Below are positions 40,120 to 50,681 of a stretch of DNA of 64,000 nt, one piece after another (within the stretch, counting starts at the first letter, position 1; every line of letters begins with the position of its first letter). The stretch comes from Enterobacter kobei. GTDB lineage: Bacteria > Pseudomonadota > Gammaproteobacteria > Enterobacterales > Enterobacteriaceae. The notes beneath the pieces were generated by a model. The model searched no databases and was not told the origin of the DNA. It saw only the letters and a program-made list of their open reading frames with translations. The DNA is taken from assembly GCF_001729765.1 (NCBI RefSeq), contig NZ_CP017181.1:3906001-3970000 (forward strand). The letters are read 5' to 3'. The position numbers were made by a program, and so were the translations under genes.

Positions 40120-41013
40120 ATGAAACGTCCGGACTACAGAACACTACAGGCACTTGATGCAGTTATTCGTGAACGCGGTTTTGAGCGCGCAGCGCAAAAG
40201 CTGTGTATCACCCAGTCCGCCGTATCACAGCGTATCAAACAGCTTGAAAACATGTTCGGGCAGCCGCTGCTGGTGCGTACCGTGCCGCCTCGCCCAACGG
40301 AGCAAGGTCAAAAGCTCCTCGCCCTGCTGCGCCAGGTTGAGCTGCTGGAAGACGAGTGGCTGGGTGACGAACAAACGGGCTCCACGCCGCTGCTCCTCTC
40401 TCTGGCGGTCAACGCCGACAGTCTGGCGACCTGGTTACTGCCCGCCCTTGCCCCGGTTCTGGCCGACTCCCCTATTCGCCTGAATCTACAGGTTGAAGAT
40501 GAAACCCGTACCCAGGAACGTCTGCGTCGCGGTGAAGTTGTTGGGGCGGTCAGTATTCAGCCTCAGGCGCTGCCAAGCTGCCTGGTGGATCAACTGGGGG
40601 CGCTGGACTACCTGTTTGTGGGTTCAAAAGCCTTTGCGGAGCGCTACTTCCCTAACGGCGTCACCCGCGCCGCGCTGCTGAAGGCGCCTGCCGTGGCGTT
40701 TGACCATCTGGACGATATGCATCAGGCGTTCCTGCAGCAGAACTTTGACCTGCCGCCGGGCAGCGTGCCGTGCCATATCGTCAACTCGTCTGAAGCTTTT
40801 GTGCAGCTTGCGCGTCAGGGCACTACCTGCTGTATGATCCCGCATCTGCAGATTGAGAAAGAGTTGAAAAGCGGTGAGTTGATTGATTTAACGCCGGGGC
40901 TGTATCAGCGCCGGATGCTCTACTGGCATCGTTTTGCGCCGGAAAGCCGCATGATGCGCAACGTCACCGATGCACTGCTGGCGTATGGGCATAAGGTGTT
41001 GAGACAGGATTAA
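40120..41013 (+). CDS. argP: LysR-type regulator ArgP (IciA)
   Basis: A 297-residue LysR regulator. The HTH ([22 protein letters not shown]) is at 19-40 and the effector domain at 90-290. ArgP with arginine activates argO, and with lysine it traps RNA polymerase there; it also acts on lysine and other genes. Same length as E. coli. argO is two genes away, with yggE between. Confidence 0.96.
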   Translation: MKRPDYRTLQALDAVIRERGFERAAQKLCITQSAVSQRIKQLENMFGQPLLVRTVPPRPTEQGQKLLALLRQVELLEDEWLGDEQTGSTPLLLSLAVNADSLATWLLPALAPVLADSPIRLNLQVEDETRTQERLRRGEVVGAVSIQPQALPSCLVDQLGALDYLFVGSKAFAERYFPNGVTRAALLKAPAVAFDHLDDMHQAFLQQNFDLPPGSVPCHIVNSSEAFVQLARQGTTCCMIPHLQIEKELKSGELIDLTPGLYQRRMLYWHRFAPESRMMRNVTDALLAYGHKVLRQD

Positions 41014-41022
41014 AAAGAAAAA

Positions 41023-41054
41023 GCCGGGTGGCGGCTACGCCTTACCCGGCCTAC
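41023..41054. repeat. REP element between argP and yggE
   Basis: GCCGGGTGGCGGCTACGCCTTACCCGGC hairpin between converging genes. Confidence 0.85.
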
Positions 41055-41057
41055 AGG

Positions 41058-41789
41058 TTACTGAGCCGGTTTCGGCTGTGCTGCAACGGGCTCCAGCTGG
41101 AACACCACATCCACCTGATCGTCGAACTGAATGGTTGGCTGCTCGTAAGTTTCCTGCGCAGAAACCGGTGCCGCGTCAGCCTTCATCATCCGTACCATCG
41201 GGCTTGGCTGATAGTTAGAGACGTGGTAACGCACGCTGTATACCGGGCCAAGCTTGCTCTTGAAGCCGGACGCCAGTTGTTCAGCCTGGTGAATGGCATC
41301 ATCAATCGCCGCTTTACGCGCTTCGTCTTTGTATTTCTCCGGTTGCGCAACGCCCAGCGACACGGAACGGATTTCGTTCAGACCGGCCTTCAGCGCACCA
41401 TCCAGCAGTGAATTCAGCTTGTCCAGCTGACGCACGGTCACTTCAACCGTACGCACGGCACGGTAGCCTTTCAGGATGCTTTTGCCGTTCTGGTAGTCGT
41501 AATCCGGTTGGGTACGCAGGTTAGCAGAGCTGATGTCTTTCTTGGCGACACCGTTCTGTTCCAGGAAGGAGATATATTGCGCAACGCGGTCGTCCGCCTG
41601 TTTTTTGGCAGAGGCGGCATCTTTCGCAGCCACGTTGACTTCAATTGCCAGGGTTGCAACATCCGGTACCGCGTCCACGCTTGCGGTGCCTGACGTGACA
41701 ATGTGCGGGCCATCCGGCAGTTCACTCGCCTGCGCCGACACCGCACCTAAACTCACTAATGCCGCCAGGGCCATCACTTTAAACTTCAC
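41058..41789 (-). CDS. yggE: SIMPL-domain periplasmic protein YggE
   Basis: A 243-residue secreted protein matching E. coli YggE, linked there to reduced oxidative stress. The signal peptide (FKVMALAALVSLGAVSAQA) is followed by a SIMPL/DUF541 domain. I favour the GTG at 41789: GGAGGA lies 6 nt before it, while the ATG two codons earlier (41795) abuts that site. The much longer open frame upstream is not supported. Confidence 0.9.
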   Translation of the reverse strand: MKFKVMALAALVSLGAVSAQASELPDGPHIVTSGTASVDAVPDVATLAIEVNVAAKDAASAKKQADDRVAQYISFLEQNGVAKKDISSANLRTQPDYDYQNGKSILKGYRAVRTVEVTVRQLDKLNSLLDGALKAGLNEIRSVSLGVAQPEKYKDEARKAAIDDAIHQAEQLASGFKSKLGPVYSVRYHVSNYQPSPMVRMMKADAAPVSAQETYEQPTIQFDDQVDVVFQLEPVAAQPKPAQ

Positions 41790-41881
41790 TGTCATTCCTC
41801 CATGTTGCGAAGAGTGCCCCAGAAACAGGGCGCATGCCAGCAAGCTTAGCGGGTCTGGCTCAGTTGTCCATAAGACAACGC

Positions 41882-42517
41882 TTAGTTGAGCAAACCCTGA
41901 ACATGATGAACGCCCTCTTTCGCCAGCTGGAAAGCGATAAACCACATCACCAGACCGACCAGCGTATTAATGATGCGCTGGGCTTTGGCGGTCCGCAGTC
42001 GTGGCGCCAGCCACGCCGCCAGAATCGCAAGACCGAAGAACCACAGGAACGACGCGCTGACGGTTCCCAGCGCAAACCAGCGTTTAGGCTCAACGTCTAA
42101 CTGTCCGCCGAGGCTACCCAGCACCACGAAGGTATCCAGATAGACATGCGGGTTAAGCCAGGTCACCGCCAGCATGGTGACGATAATCTTCCAGCGCCCC
42201 TGCTTCATCACTTCAGCGCTTGCCAGTTCGAGGTTACTGCTCATCGCCGTTTTCAACGCACCGAATCCGTACCACAGCAGGAAGGCCACACCGCCCCAGG
42301 TCACCAGCGCCAGCAGCCACGGCGACTGCATCAGAAGCGCACTCCCGCCAAAAATCCCGGCGCAGATCAGCAGCAAATCGCTCACCGCGCACAGCAGGGC
42401 AATCATCAGATGATACTGGCGGCGAATACCCTGGTTCATCACGAACGCATTCTGGGGGCCGAGGGGAAGGATCATGGCCGCACCTAAAGCAAGCCCTTGA
42501 AAGTAATAGGATAACAT
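41882..42517 (-). CDS. argO: Arginine exporter ArgO
   Basis: A 211-residue LysE-family exporter, the size of E. coli ArgO. The N-terminal [19 protein letters not shown] motif and six hydrophobic segments are conserved. It exports arginine and canavanine and is controlled by ArgP, encoded nearby. Confidence 0.95.
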   Translation of the reverse strand: MLSYYFQGLALGAAMILPLGPQNAFVMNQGIRRQYHLMIALLCAVSDLLLICAGIFGGSALLMQSPWLLALVTWGGVAFLLWYGFGALKTAMSSNLELASAEVMKQGRWKIIVTMLAVTWLNPHVYLDTFVVLGSLGGQLDVEPKRWFALGTVSASFLWFFGLAILAAWLAPRLRTAKAQRIINTLVGLVMWFIAFQLAKEGVHHVQGLLN

Positions 42518-42623
42518 GACGAAATTCTCACAGTAATGTTCTGGATGCAGACTATACTGCGCGAATCACATTAGAGGAAATGGATAATATTAATTGGGGA
42601 TTAGCGGGGCTTATAAAAGTAAA

Positions 42624-42652
42624 GCCCGGTGGCGCTGACGCTTACCGGGCCT
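42624..42652. repeat. REP element between argO and mscS
   Basis: GCCCGGTGGCGCTGACGCTTACCGGGC hairpin, directly after mscS on the minus strand. Confidence 0.85.
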
Positions 42653-42662
42653 GGGTGTGACG

Positions 42663-43517
42663 TTACTCTGCTTCTTTGACTTTTTTGACGTTTACGTCCA
42701 TCTGCGGATACGGGAAGCTGATGCCGTTGGCGTCAAACTCACGCTTAATACGTTCCAGCACGTCCCAGTATACGTTTTGCAGATCGCTGCTTTTGCTCCA
42801 GATACGCACCACGAAGTTGATAGAGGACGCGCCCAGTTCGTTCAGGCGTATAGTCTGCTCTTTATCCTTCAGAATACGATCGTCGGAGGCAATGATGTTG
42901 CTAATCAGTGACTTCACCTGATCGATATCAGAGTCGTACGCTACGCTGATAATCAACTCATTACGACGTACCGGCTCACGGGAGAAGTTGGTGATGTTCC
43001 CGTCGATGACCTTCTTGTTCGGCACTATCACGATTTTACCGTCTATCGAACGCAGCGTGGTGGAGAAAATCTGCACATTCAGCACGGTACCCGCCGTGCC
43101 GCCAAGATCGACATATTCACCGGCGCGGAACGGACGGAAGGTGACCAGCAGAACGCCAGCCGCCAGGTTAGCGAGCGAGCCCTGAAGTGCCAGACCAACG
43201 GCCAGACCGGCGGCACCCAGCACGGCAATGACGGAGGCGGTCTGAACACCAACACGGCCTAATGCCGCAATGAGGGTAAACGCGATAATGCCATAGCGCA
43301 CCAGCGCTGACAGGAAATCAGCAACCGTGGCGTCAATGTGGCGAGTGAGCATGACGCGATTGATGGCTCGGGAAACGGTACGGGCAACAATCATCCCCAC
43401 GACAATAATGGCAATTGCCGCCGCAATATTCACGGCGTAGCTGATGAGCAGCGCCTGATTGCGCACCAGCCAGGAGCCAGCGTTATTGATGCTATCTACA
43501 ACACCGAGATCTTCCAT
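42663..43517 (-). CDS. mscS: Small-conductance mechanosensitive channel
   Basis: A 284-residue channel subunit (E. coli 286), forming a heptamer that opens under membrane tension. TM1 and TM2 lie in the first 90 residues. The pore-lining TM3 is rich in Gly/Ala ([24 protein letters not shown], about 96-119), followed by the beta and alpha/beta cytoplasmic vestibule. It is downstream of fbaA and separated from it by a strong terminator. Confidence 0.96.
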   Translation of the reverse strand: MEDLGVVDSINNAGSWLVRNQALLISYAVNIAAAIAIIVVGMIVARTVSRAINRVMLTRHIDATVADFLSALVRYGIIAFTLIAALGRVGVQTASVIAVLGAAGLAVGLALQGSLANLAAGVLLVTFRPFRAGEYVDLGGTAGTVLNVQIFSTTLRSIDGKIVIVPNKKVIDGNITNFSREPVRRNELIISVAYDSDIDQVKSLISNIIASDDRILKDKEQTIRLNELGASSINFVVRIWSKSSDLQNVYWDVLERIKREFDANGISFPYPQMDVNVKKVKEAE

Positions 43518-43653
43518 TTATCTTTCCTTATGCTCTTATAAACAACAAAAACCATCCCATAGCGAGACAGGCAGGTCAGTAAAGGGTAAACAAAAAGTAC
43601 GCGTATTGCCAAGCAGATCACAAAAACAGGTATTGCAGGATATGGAAAAAGCA

Positions 43654-43684
43654 TAAAAAAAGGCCCGCTATTGCGGGCCTTTTA
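43654..43684 (-). terminator. fbaA terminator
   Basis: AGGCCCGC-AATA-GCGGGCCT stem followed on the minus strand by a run of seven T. It ends the epd-pgk-fbaA operon. Confidence 0.95.
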
Positions 43685-43703
43685 ACGCTTTCAGCAGCTC
43701 AAA

Positions 43704-44783
43704 TTACAGAACGTCAACCGCGTTCAGTTCTTTGAATGCCTGCTCCAGACGAGTAATCATTGAAGTCTGTGCAGCGCGCAGCCATACGCGTGGATCGTAG
43801 TATTTCTTGTTCGGCTGGTCTTCGCCTTTCGGGTTGCCCAGCTGACCCTGCAGGTAAGCTTCGTTAGCTTTGTAGTACTGCAGGATACCGTCCCAGGTAG
43901 CCCACTGGGTGTCGGTATCGATGTTCATTTTCACCACACCGTAGCTGACGGAGTCTTTGATTTCCTGAGCAGAAGAACCGGAACCGCCGTGGAAGACGAA
44001 GTTCAGGCTGTTGTGAGGCAGGTTGTGTTTCTTAGAAACGTATTCCTGAGAATCACGCAGGATGGTTGGAGTCAGAACCACGTTACCTGGTTTGTAAACG
44101 CCGTGTACGTTACCGAAGGACGCTGCAATGGTGAAGCGTGGGCTGATTTTGCTCAGCTCGGTGTACGCGTAATCAACGTCTTCTGGCTGGGTGTACAGGG
44201 CAGAAGCGTCCATGTGGCTGTTGTCCACGCCGTCTTCTTCACCACCGGTGCAACCCAGTTCGATTTCCAGAGTCATGCCCATTTTGGCCATGCGCGCCAG
44301 GTACTTAGAGCAGATTTCGATGTTTTCGTGCAGTGACTCTTCAGACAGGTCGATCATGTGAGAAGAGAACAGTGGTTTACCGGTGGCTGCGAAGTGTTTT
44401 TCACCCGCGTCCAGCAGACCGTCGATCCACGGCAGCAGTTTCTTCGCGCAGTGGTCGGTGTGCAGGATAACAGGAACACCGTAGTGCTCAGCCATCTGGT
44501 GTACGTGGTGCGCACCAGAGATAGCGCCCAGGATAGCAGCACCCTGAGGAATGTCAGTTTTCACGCCTTTGCCCGCGATGAACGCAGCACCACCGTTAGA
44601 GAACTGAACGATAACCGGTGCTTTAACTTTGGCAGCGGTTTCCAGTACGGCGTTGATGGAGTCGGTACCTACGCAGTTAACTGCTGGCAGAGCGAAGTTG
44701 TTTTCTTTAGCTACCTGGAACACTTTCTGTACGTCATCACCAGTGATAACGCCAGGTTTTACGAAATCAAAAATTTTAGACAT
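43704..44783 (-). CDS. fbaA: Fructose-bisphosphate aldolase, class II
   Basis: A 359-residue zinc aldolase of glycolysis and gluconeogenesis, the same length as in E. coli. The zinc ligands lie in LHTDHCAKKLLPW (about 107-119), the ELGCTGGEEDGVDNSH loop and the NFVFHGGSGSS phosphate loop. It is the third gene of epd-pgk-fbaA. Confidence 0.97.
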   Translation of the reverse strand: MSKIFDFVKPGVITGDDVQKVFQVAKENNFALPAVNCVGTDSINAVLETAAKVKAPVIVQFSNGGAAFIAGKGVKTDIPQGAAILGAISGAHHVHQMAEHYGVPVILHTDHCAKKLLPWIDGLLDAGEKHFAATGKPLFSSHMIDLSEESLHENIEICSKYLARMAKMGMTLEIELGCTGGEEDGVDNSHMDASALYTQPEDVDYAYTELSKISPRFTIAASFGNVHGVYKPGNVVLTPTILRDSQEYVSKKHNLPHNSLNFVFHGGSGSSAQEIKDSVSYGVVKMNIDTDTQWATWDGILQYYKANEAYLQGQLGNPKGEDQPNKKYYDPRVWLRAAQTSMITRLEQAFKELNAVDVL

Positions 44784-44875
44784 GTTGCTTAGTCCTGTAT
44801 CTTCGGCCGTTAGAAAAGGTGCGAGCTCTGATAAGCGCGCTGAAAATTGGGCAGGTTTCCCTGCCCTTGAATGGC

Positions 44876-46039
44876 TTACTTCTTAGCGCGCTCTTCGAGC
44901 ATTGCTACTGCTGGCAGAACTTTGCCTTCCACGAATTCGAGGAATGCACCGCCACCAGTGGAGATGTAGGAGATCTTGTCAGCGATACCGAACAGATCGA
45001 TAGCTGCCAGGGTGTCACCACCGCCTGCGATAGAGAACGCTTCGCTGTCTGCAATAGCGTTAGCCACGATTTCAGTCCCTTTGCGGAAGTTCGGGAATTC
45101 GAACACGCCAACAGGACCGTTCCACAGGATAGTTTTTGCGTTTTTCAGGATATCAGCCAGTTTTTGTGCAGAAACGTCGCCCAGGTCCAGAATCTGCTCT
45201 TCATCTTTGATGTCGTTAACAGATTTCAGGGTCGCGGTTGCGGTTTCGGAGAACTCGGTCGCCACGCGAACGTCAGTTGGAACCGGGATGTCACAGGTGC
45301 CCAGCAGGCGTTTCGCTTCGTCAACCAGGTCCGCTTCATACAGGGATTTACCCACGTTGTGGCCTTGAGCAGCAACGAAGGTGTTCGCGATACCACCGCC
45401 AACGATCAGCTGGTCAGCGATTTTTGACAGAGAATCCAGCACGGTCAGTTTGGTAGACACTTTAGAACCACCAACGATAGCGACCATTGGACGAGCAGGT
45501 TCTTTCAGCGCTTTGCCCAGTGCTTCCAGTTCGTCAGCCAGCAGAGGACCCGCACATGCTACGTCTGCAAATTTACCGATACCGTGGGTAGAGGCCTGAG
45601 CACGGTGCGCCGTACCAAATGCATCCATCACGAAGACGTCGCACAGTGCAGCGTATTTCTTAGACAGGGTTTCGTCGTCTTTCTTTTCGCCTTTGTTGAA
45701 GCGAACGTTTTCCAGAACAACCAGCTCACCAGCAGCCACTTCAACGCCGTCCAGGTAATCTTTTACCAGGCGAACCGGGTTGGACAGTTTGTCTTTCAGG
45801 TAATTAACCACTGGCAGCAGAGAGAACTCTTCGTTGTACTCGCCTTCGGTAGGACGACCCAGGTGGGAGGTGACCATCACTTTCGCGCCCTGCTTCAGAG
45901 CCAGTTCGATGGTTGGCAGGGATGCACGGATACGCGCGTCGCTGGTCACTTTACCCTCTTTAACCGGTACGTTCAGATCAGCACGGATGAAAACGCGTTT
46001 ACCAGCCAGATCCAGATCGGTCATCTTAATTACAGACAT
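44876..46039 (-). CDS. pgk: Phosphoglycerate kinase
   Basis: A 387-residue kinase, the E. coli length, making ATP from 1,3-bisphosphoglycerate. N-terminal [18 protein letters not shown], and the C-terminal nucleotide site NGPVGVFE and GGGDTLAA are present. It lies between epd (49 nt) and fbaA (92 nt). Confidence 0.97.
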   Translation of the reverse strand: MSVIKMTDLDLAGKRVFIRADLNVPVKEGKVTSDARIRASLPTIELALKQGAKVMVTSHLGRPTEGEYNEEFSLLPVVNYLKDKLSNPVRLVKDYLDGVEVAAGELVVLENVRFNKGEKKDDETLSKKYAALCDVFVMDAFGTAHRAQASTHGIGKFADVACAGPLLADELEALGKALKEPARPMVAIVGGSKVSTKLTVLDSLSKIADQLIVGGGIANTFVAAQGHNVGKSLYEADLVDEAKRLLGTCDIPVPTDVRVATEFSETATATLKSVNDIKDEEQILDLGDVSAQKLADILKNAKTILWNGPVGVFEFPNFRKGTEIVANAIADSEAFSIAGGGDTLAAIDLFGIADKISYISTGGGAFLEFVEGKVLPAVAMLEERAKK

Positions 46040-46088
46040 GGTGAATCCTCTCGTTGATTCTTAAAGTTTTGCAGACGCACGATGCGTC

Positions 46089-47108
46089 TTACCTGAAACC
46101 TTGTGCGGCCATTGCTAACGTGGTGTCGAGCATCCGGTTAGCAAAGCCCCATTCGTTATCACACCAGACCAGCGTCTTGATAAGGTGTGCGCCACTGACC
46201 CTCGTTTGCGTGCCATCAACAATAGCGCTGTGTGGGTCGTGGTTAAAATCTACTGAGACCAACGGTAATTCCGTATAGTCAACTATACCATGAAATGCTC
46301 CCTGTGCCGCTTTTTGCAGCAACAGGTTGACTTCGCAGGCTTTTACCGGTTTTTTCACCGTCACGCTCAGGTCGATTGCGGTGACGTTAATCGTCGGGAC
46401 ACGCACGGCAATCGCTTCAAAACGGTCATTAAACTGCGGGAAAATTCGGGTGATCCCTGCCGCCAGTTTCGTATCTACCGGGATGATTGACTGGCTCGCC
46501 GCGCGAGTGCGTCGTAAATCCGGATGGTAGGCATCAATAACCTGCTGGTCGTGCATGGCGGAGTGAATCGTGGTCACGGTGCCGGACTCAATGCCATACG
46601 CATCGTCTAACAGTTTGATGACCGGAATAATGCAGTTGGTGGTACAGGAGGCGTTGGAAACGATGAGGTGTTCAGCCTGCAGCTCATGCTGGTTGACGCC
46701 AAACACGACGGTCGCGTCGAGGTCGTTACTGCCGGGATGAGAAAACAGGACTTTTTTCGCACCGGCTGCCAGGTGAGCTTCGCCATGTTCGCGATTGCCG
46801 TAAACCCCGGTACAGTCGAGCACCACATCCACGCCCAGCTCACGCCACGGTAGCCCTGCGATACTGCTTTCATGCAGCACGCGGATGGCATCGTCACCGA
46901 CAAACAGCTGCTCTCTTTCCTGGCGAACATCCCAGGCAAAGCGGCCGTGGCTGGTGTCATATTTCAACAAATGCGCCATGCCCGCAGCATCCGCCAGTTC
47001 GTTGATTGCCACCACGGTTATTTCCGCACGACGCCCGGATTCATATAAAGCACGAACCACGTTGCGCCCGATGCGACCGAAGCCATTAATCGCTACGCGT
47101 ACGGTCAT
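46089..47108 (-). CDS. epd: D-erythrose-4-phosphate dehydrogenase
   Basis: A 339-residue GAPDH-like enzyme, identical in length to E. coli Epd (GapB). It makes 4-phosphoerythronate for pyridoxal phosphate synthesis. The Rossmann motif [14 protein letters not shown] and active Cys155 (SNASCTTNC) are present. It heads the epd-pgk-fbaA operon. Confidence 0.96.
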   Translation of the reverse strand: MTVRVAINGFGRIGRNVVRALYESGRRAEITVVAINELADAAGMAHLLKYDTSHGRFAWDVRQEREQLFVGDDAIRVLHESSIAGLPWRELGVDVVLDCTGVYGNREHGEAHLAAGAKKVLFSHPGSNDLDATVVFGVNQHELQAEHLIVSNASCTTNCIIPVIKLLDDAYGIESGTVTTIHSAMHDQQVIDAYHPDLRRTRAASQSIIPVDTKLAAGITRIFPQFNDRFEAIAVRVPTINVTAIDLSVTVKKPVKACEVNLLLQKAAQGAFHGIVDYTELPLVSVDFNHDPHSAIVDGTQTRVSGAHLIKTLVWCDNEWGFANRMLDTTLAMAAQGFR

Positions 47109-47303
47109 AGATCTCCTGCAAAGCTATCCCTGAGTTTGAGGTGGCTGAAAGAGTAATCCAGCTACGCCCGAAGGGGAATCTTTGCTATCACAAACTGCGA
47201 TTGATTGGTCAATTGTCGAACATTTAATCGACTGAAACGCTTCAGCAAGAATAAGCGAATCGAGGAATAAAAGGAATGGCTGTCCAGATGAATAAGCGTG
47301 CTA

Positions 47304-47319
47304 TATGACATGCGTCACA
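47304..47319. promoter_or_regulatory. Candidate CRP site upstream of epd
   Basis: TATGA-N6-TCACA differs from the CRP consensus TGTGA-N6-TCACA at one core base. It is about 200 nt before epd, whose distal promoter is known to be CRP-dependent in E. coli. The rest of the 340-nt epd-tktA gap holds only the composite repeat. Confidence 0.5.
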
Positions 47320-47350
47320 TTTTCGGTGGAATAATGCCGGGGAGGTAAAA

Positions 47351-47430
47351 GCAAAACGGTAACCCAAAGGTTACCGTTTTTAGTGTTTGCACCCTCTCCC
47401 TGTGGGAGAGGGCTGGGGTGAGGGCGTCAG
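47351..47430. repeat. Composite repeat with terminator, copy B (tktA 3' end)
   Basis: Inverted copy of the unit at 37732-37809: AAAACGGTAACC / GGTTACCGTTTT hairpin, then CACCCTCTCCC / GGGAGAGGGC with GGGGTGAGGGC. It lies just after the tktA stop on the minus strand and serves as its terminator. Confidence 0.9.
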
Positions 47431-47448
47431 CCCGCACCGTACAAGCAA

Positions 47449-49440
47449 TTACAGCAGTTCTTTCGCCTTAGCGACAACGTTATCAACGGTGAAGCCGAAC
47501 TCTTCGAACAGCAATTCTGCCGGCGCAGACTCACCGAAAGTGGTCATACCGACGATAGCGCCGTTCAGGCCCACGTATTTGAACCAGTAGTCAGCGATAC
47601 CCGCTTCCACTGCCACACGCGCAGAAACCGCTTTAGGCAGAACAGATTCACGGTAAGCCGCATCCTGTTTGTCGAACGCATCGGTAGACGGCATGGAGAC
47701 CACGCGCGCCTTCACGCCTTCGGCAGTCAGTTTTTCCCATGCTGCAACCGCCAGTTCAACTTCAGAACCGGTCGCGATGAAGATCAGCTCAGGCTGGCCT
47801 GCACAGTCTTTCAGCACATAACCACCGCGAGCGATGTTCGCCAGCTGCTCTGGCGTACGCTCCTGCTGTGCCAGGTTCTGACGGGAGAGGATCAGCGCAG
47901 TTGGGCCGTCCTGACGCTCAACGCCGTATTTCCACGCTACCGCAGATTCAACCTGGTCACATGGACGCCAGGTGCTCATGTTCGGAGTCACGCGCAGGGA
48001 AGCCACCTGCTCTACCGGCTGGTGAGTTGGGCCATCTTCGCCCAGACCGATGGAGTCGTGGGTGTAGACCATCACCTGACGCTGTTTCATCAGCGCAGCC
48101 ATACGCACGGCGTTACGCGCATACTCTACGAACATCAGGAAGGTAGAGGTGTACGGCAGGAAACCGCCGTGCAGGGAGATACCGTTGGCAATCGCGGTCA
48201 TACCGAATTCACGTACACCGTAATGGATGTAGTTACCGGCAGTGTCTTCGTTAATTGGCTTAGAACCTGACCACAGAGTCAGGTTAGATGGCGCCAGGTC
48301 AGCGGAACCGCCGAGGAATTCAGGCAGCAATGGACCAAATGCTTCGATCGCATTCTGGGACGCTTTACGGCTGGCGATTTTAGATGGGTTCGCCTGCAGC
48401 TTAGCGATGAATTCGTTCGCTTTCGCGTCGAAGTCAGACGGCATTTCGCCTTTCATACGACGGGTAAACTCAGCCGCTTCCTGAGGGAAGGCTTTCGCAT
48501 AGGCGGCGAATTTCTCGTTCCAGGCAGCTTCTTTCGCCTGGCCCACTTCTTTTGCATCCCACTGAGCATAGATCTCAGATGGAATTTCGAATGCAGGGTG
48601 TTTCCAGCCCAATGCTTCACGGGTCAATGCGATTTCCGCGTCGCCCAGCGGTGCGCCGTGGGAGTCATGCGTACCCGCTTTGTTCGGAGAACCGAAGCCG
48701 ATGATAGTTTTGCACATCAGCAGGGACGGTTTATCGGTGACCGCGCGCGCTTCTTCTACTGCACGTTTAATCGAGTCAGCATCGTGGCCATCAACGCCGC
48801 GCACAACGTGCCAGCCGTAGGCTTCGAAACGTGCTGCGGTGTCGTCAGTGAACCAGCCCTCAACGTGACCGTCGATGGAGATGCCGTTGTCATCATAGAA
48901 CGCAACCAGTTTGCCCAGCTTCAGGGTACCTGCCAGGGAGCACACTTCATGAGAAATGCCTTCCATCATGCAGCCGTCGCCCATGAACGCGTAGGTGAAG
49001 TGGTCAACAATGTCATGACCAGGACGGTTGAACTGCGCCGCCAGCGTCTTCTCAGCAATCGCCATACCCACTGCGTTAGCAATACCCTGACCCAGTGGGC
49101 CGGTGGTGGTTTCTACGCCAGCGGTGTAACCCACTTCCGGGTGACCTGGAGTTTTGGAGTGCAGTTGGCGGAAGTTTTTCAGCTCTTCAATAGGCAGATC
49201 GTAGCCAGTGAGGTGCAGCAGGCTGTAGATCAGCATAGAGCCGTGGCCGTTAGACAGCACGAAACGGTCGCGGTCAGCCCATGCCGGGTTCTGCGGGTTG
49301 TGGTTAAGGAAATCACGCCACAGGACTTCGGCGATATCTGCCATACCCATAGGGGCACCCGGGTGGCCGGATTTGGCTTTCTGTACTGCATCCATGCTCA
49401 GCGCACGAATAGCATTAGCAAGCTCTTTACGTGAGGACAT
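47449..49440 (-). CDS. tktA: Transketolase 1
   Basis: A 663-residue ThDP enzyme of the pentose phosphate pathway, the E. coli TktA length. I set the start at the ATG at 49440 ([19 protein letters not shown]); the longer open frame upstream is not conserved. ThDP site [12 protein letters not shown], the His-rich active site and the C-terminal domain are intact. In K-12 several genes separate epd and tktA; here they are adjacent. Confidence 0.97.
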   Translation of the reverse strand: MSSRKELANAIRALSMDAVQKAKSGHPGAPMGMADIAEVLWRDFLNHNPQNPAWADRDRFVLSNGHGSMLIYSLLHLTGYDLPIEELKNFRQLHSKTPGHPEVGYTAGVETTTGPLGQGIANAVGMAIAEKTLAAQFNRPGHDIVDHFTYAFMGDGCMMEGISHEVCSLAGTLKLGKLVAFYDDNGISIDGHVEGWFTDDTAARFEAYGWHVVRGVDGHDADSIKRAVEEARAVTDKPSLLMCKTIIGFGSPNKAGTHDSHGAPLGDAEIALTREALGWKHPAFEIPSEIYAQWDAKEVGQAKEAAWNEKFAAYAKAFPQEAAEFTRRMKGEMPSDFDAKANEFIAKLQANPSKIASRKASQNAIEAFGPLLPEFLGGSADLAPSNLTLWSGSKPINEDTAGNYIHYGVREFGMTAIANGISLHGGFLPYTSTFLMFVEYARNAVRMAALMKQRQVMVYTHDSIGLGEDGPTHQPVEQVASLRVTPNMSTWRPCDQVESAVAWKYGVERQDGPTALILSRQNLAQQERTPEQLANIARGGYVLKDCAGQPELIFIATGSEVELAVAAWEKLTAEGVKARVVSMPSTDAFDKQDAAYRESVLPKAVSARVAVEAGIADYWFKYVGLNGAIVGMTTFGESAPAELLFEEFGFTVDNVVAKAKELL

Positions 49441-49712
49441 TTTAACTCCAGATCGGACTGTTAAAGGCCATGCCCTTGACGACAGCGCGTTTTGGGCTAC
49501 GCCGGAAAAAAGTGCCAACAATGTAACCCAAGCCGCAGGGCATGTACATGGACCATTCTTTTGCAGCTTAAGAAATCTCTGGATCATGCTCGCATGTTGC
49601 GCAATCTGCTCGCCCGCGCCTGTAGATATTCCTTATACTTATCCCGGCCCCGGCTTCGTTGCGGGTGCACTTTTCGGATTTTATTGAGATTAACAAGTAC
49701 GGAAGCAACTTC

Positions 49713-50471
49713 ATGAAAATGCGTGCAATAGTGCTGGCCCTGGGTACAACGCTCATGCTGAGCGGCTGTCAGAATATGGATTCTAACGGTCTGATGACGT
49801 CAGGCGCAGAAGCCTTTCAGGCCTACTCCCTGAGCGATGCGCAGGTTAAAGCGCTGAGCGATCAGGCCTGTAAAGATATGGACGGAAAAGCCACGATTGC
49901 GCCGGCTAACAGTACCTACACACAGCGTCTGAATAAGATTGCTTCCGCGCTCGGCGATAACATCAACGGTCAGCCGGTGAACTATAAGGTTTACATGGCT
50001 AAAGACGTCAACGCCTTCGCGATGGCAAACGGCTGCATCCGCGTCTATAGCGGGCTGATGGATATGATGACCGACAACGAAGTGGAAGCGGTTATCGGCC
50101 ATGAAATGGGTCACGTTGCGCTCGGTCACGTGAAAAAAGGGATGCAGGTCGCCTTAGGCACCAACGCCATCCGTGCGGCGGCTGCCTCTGCGGGCGGTAT
50201 CGTGGGCAGCCTGTCTCAGTCACAGCTCGGCGATGTCGGAGAAAAGCTGGTCAATTCCCAGTTCTCCCAGCGCCAGGAGTCCGAAGCGGATGACTACTCT
50301 TACGATCTGTTGCGCAAACGCGGAATTAATCCGTCAGGTTTAGCCACCAGCTTCGAAAAACTGGCGAAGCTGGAAGCGGGACGCCAGAGCTCCATGTTTG
50401 ACGATCACCCGGCCTCAGAAGAACGTGCACAACATATTCGCGACCGTATGGCCGCAGATGGAATTAAATAA
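49713..50471 (+). CDS. loiP: Outer-membrane metalloprotease lipoprotein LoiP (YggG)
   Basis: A 252-residue M48-family protease. The lipobox MLSGC gives acylated Cys19, the zinc motif His130-Glu131-Met-Gly-His134 (HEMGH) and the third ligand Glu in QESEADDY are present. E. coli LoiP acts in the outer membrane at low osmolarity with BepA. The start at 49713 begins the signal peptide. A clear terminator follows. Confidence 0.95.
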   Translation: MKMRAIVLALGTTLMLSGCQNMDSNGLMTSGAEAFQAYSLSDAQVKALSDQACKDMDGKATIAPANSTYTQRLNKIASALGDNINGQPVNYKVYMAKDVNAFAMANGCIRVYSGLMDMMTDNEVEAVIGHEMGHVALGHVKKGMQVALGTNAIRAAAASAGGIVGSLSQSQLGDVGEKLVNSQFSQRQESEADDYSYDLLRKRGINPSGLATSFEKLAKLEAGRQSSMFDDHPASEERAQHIRDRMAADGIK

Positions 50472-50477
50472 TTCTGG

Positions 50478-50506
50478 AAGGAGGCAAATTTGCCTCCTTT
50501 TTATTT
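50478..50506 (+). terminator. loiP terminator
   Basis: Perfect 22-bp palindrome AAGGAGGCAAA / TTTGCCTCCTT followed by TTTATTT, directly after the loiP stop. Confidence 0.92.
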
Positions 50507-50681
50507 CGCATGAATTGCCAACTTAATCGCACGTATCGGTAACTCCCGCAAAACCCTCTCCATATCCGGCTCTTAGCGCTGAAACGTCTGGACACATAAT
50601 TATTGCAATCATTAACCATTCGGGTAATTATCCGACCTGCAGTAATTCATTTTAATATATTAAGACAGAGACGTTCCCTCC

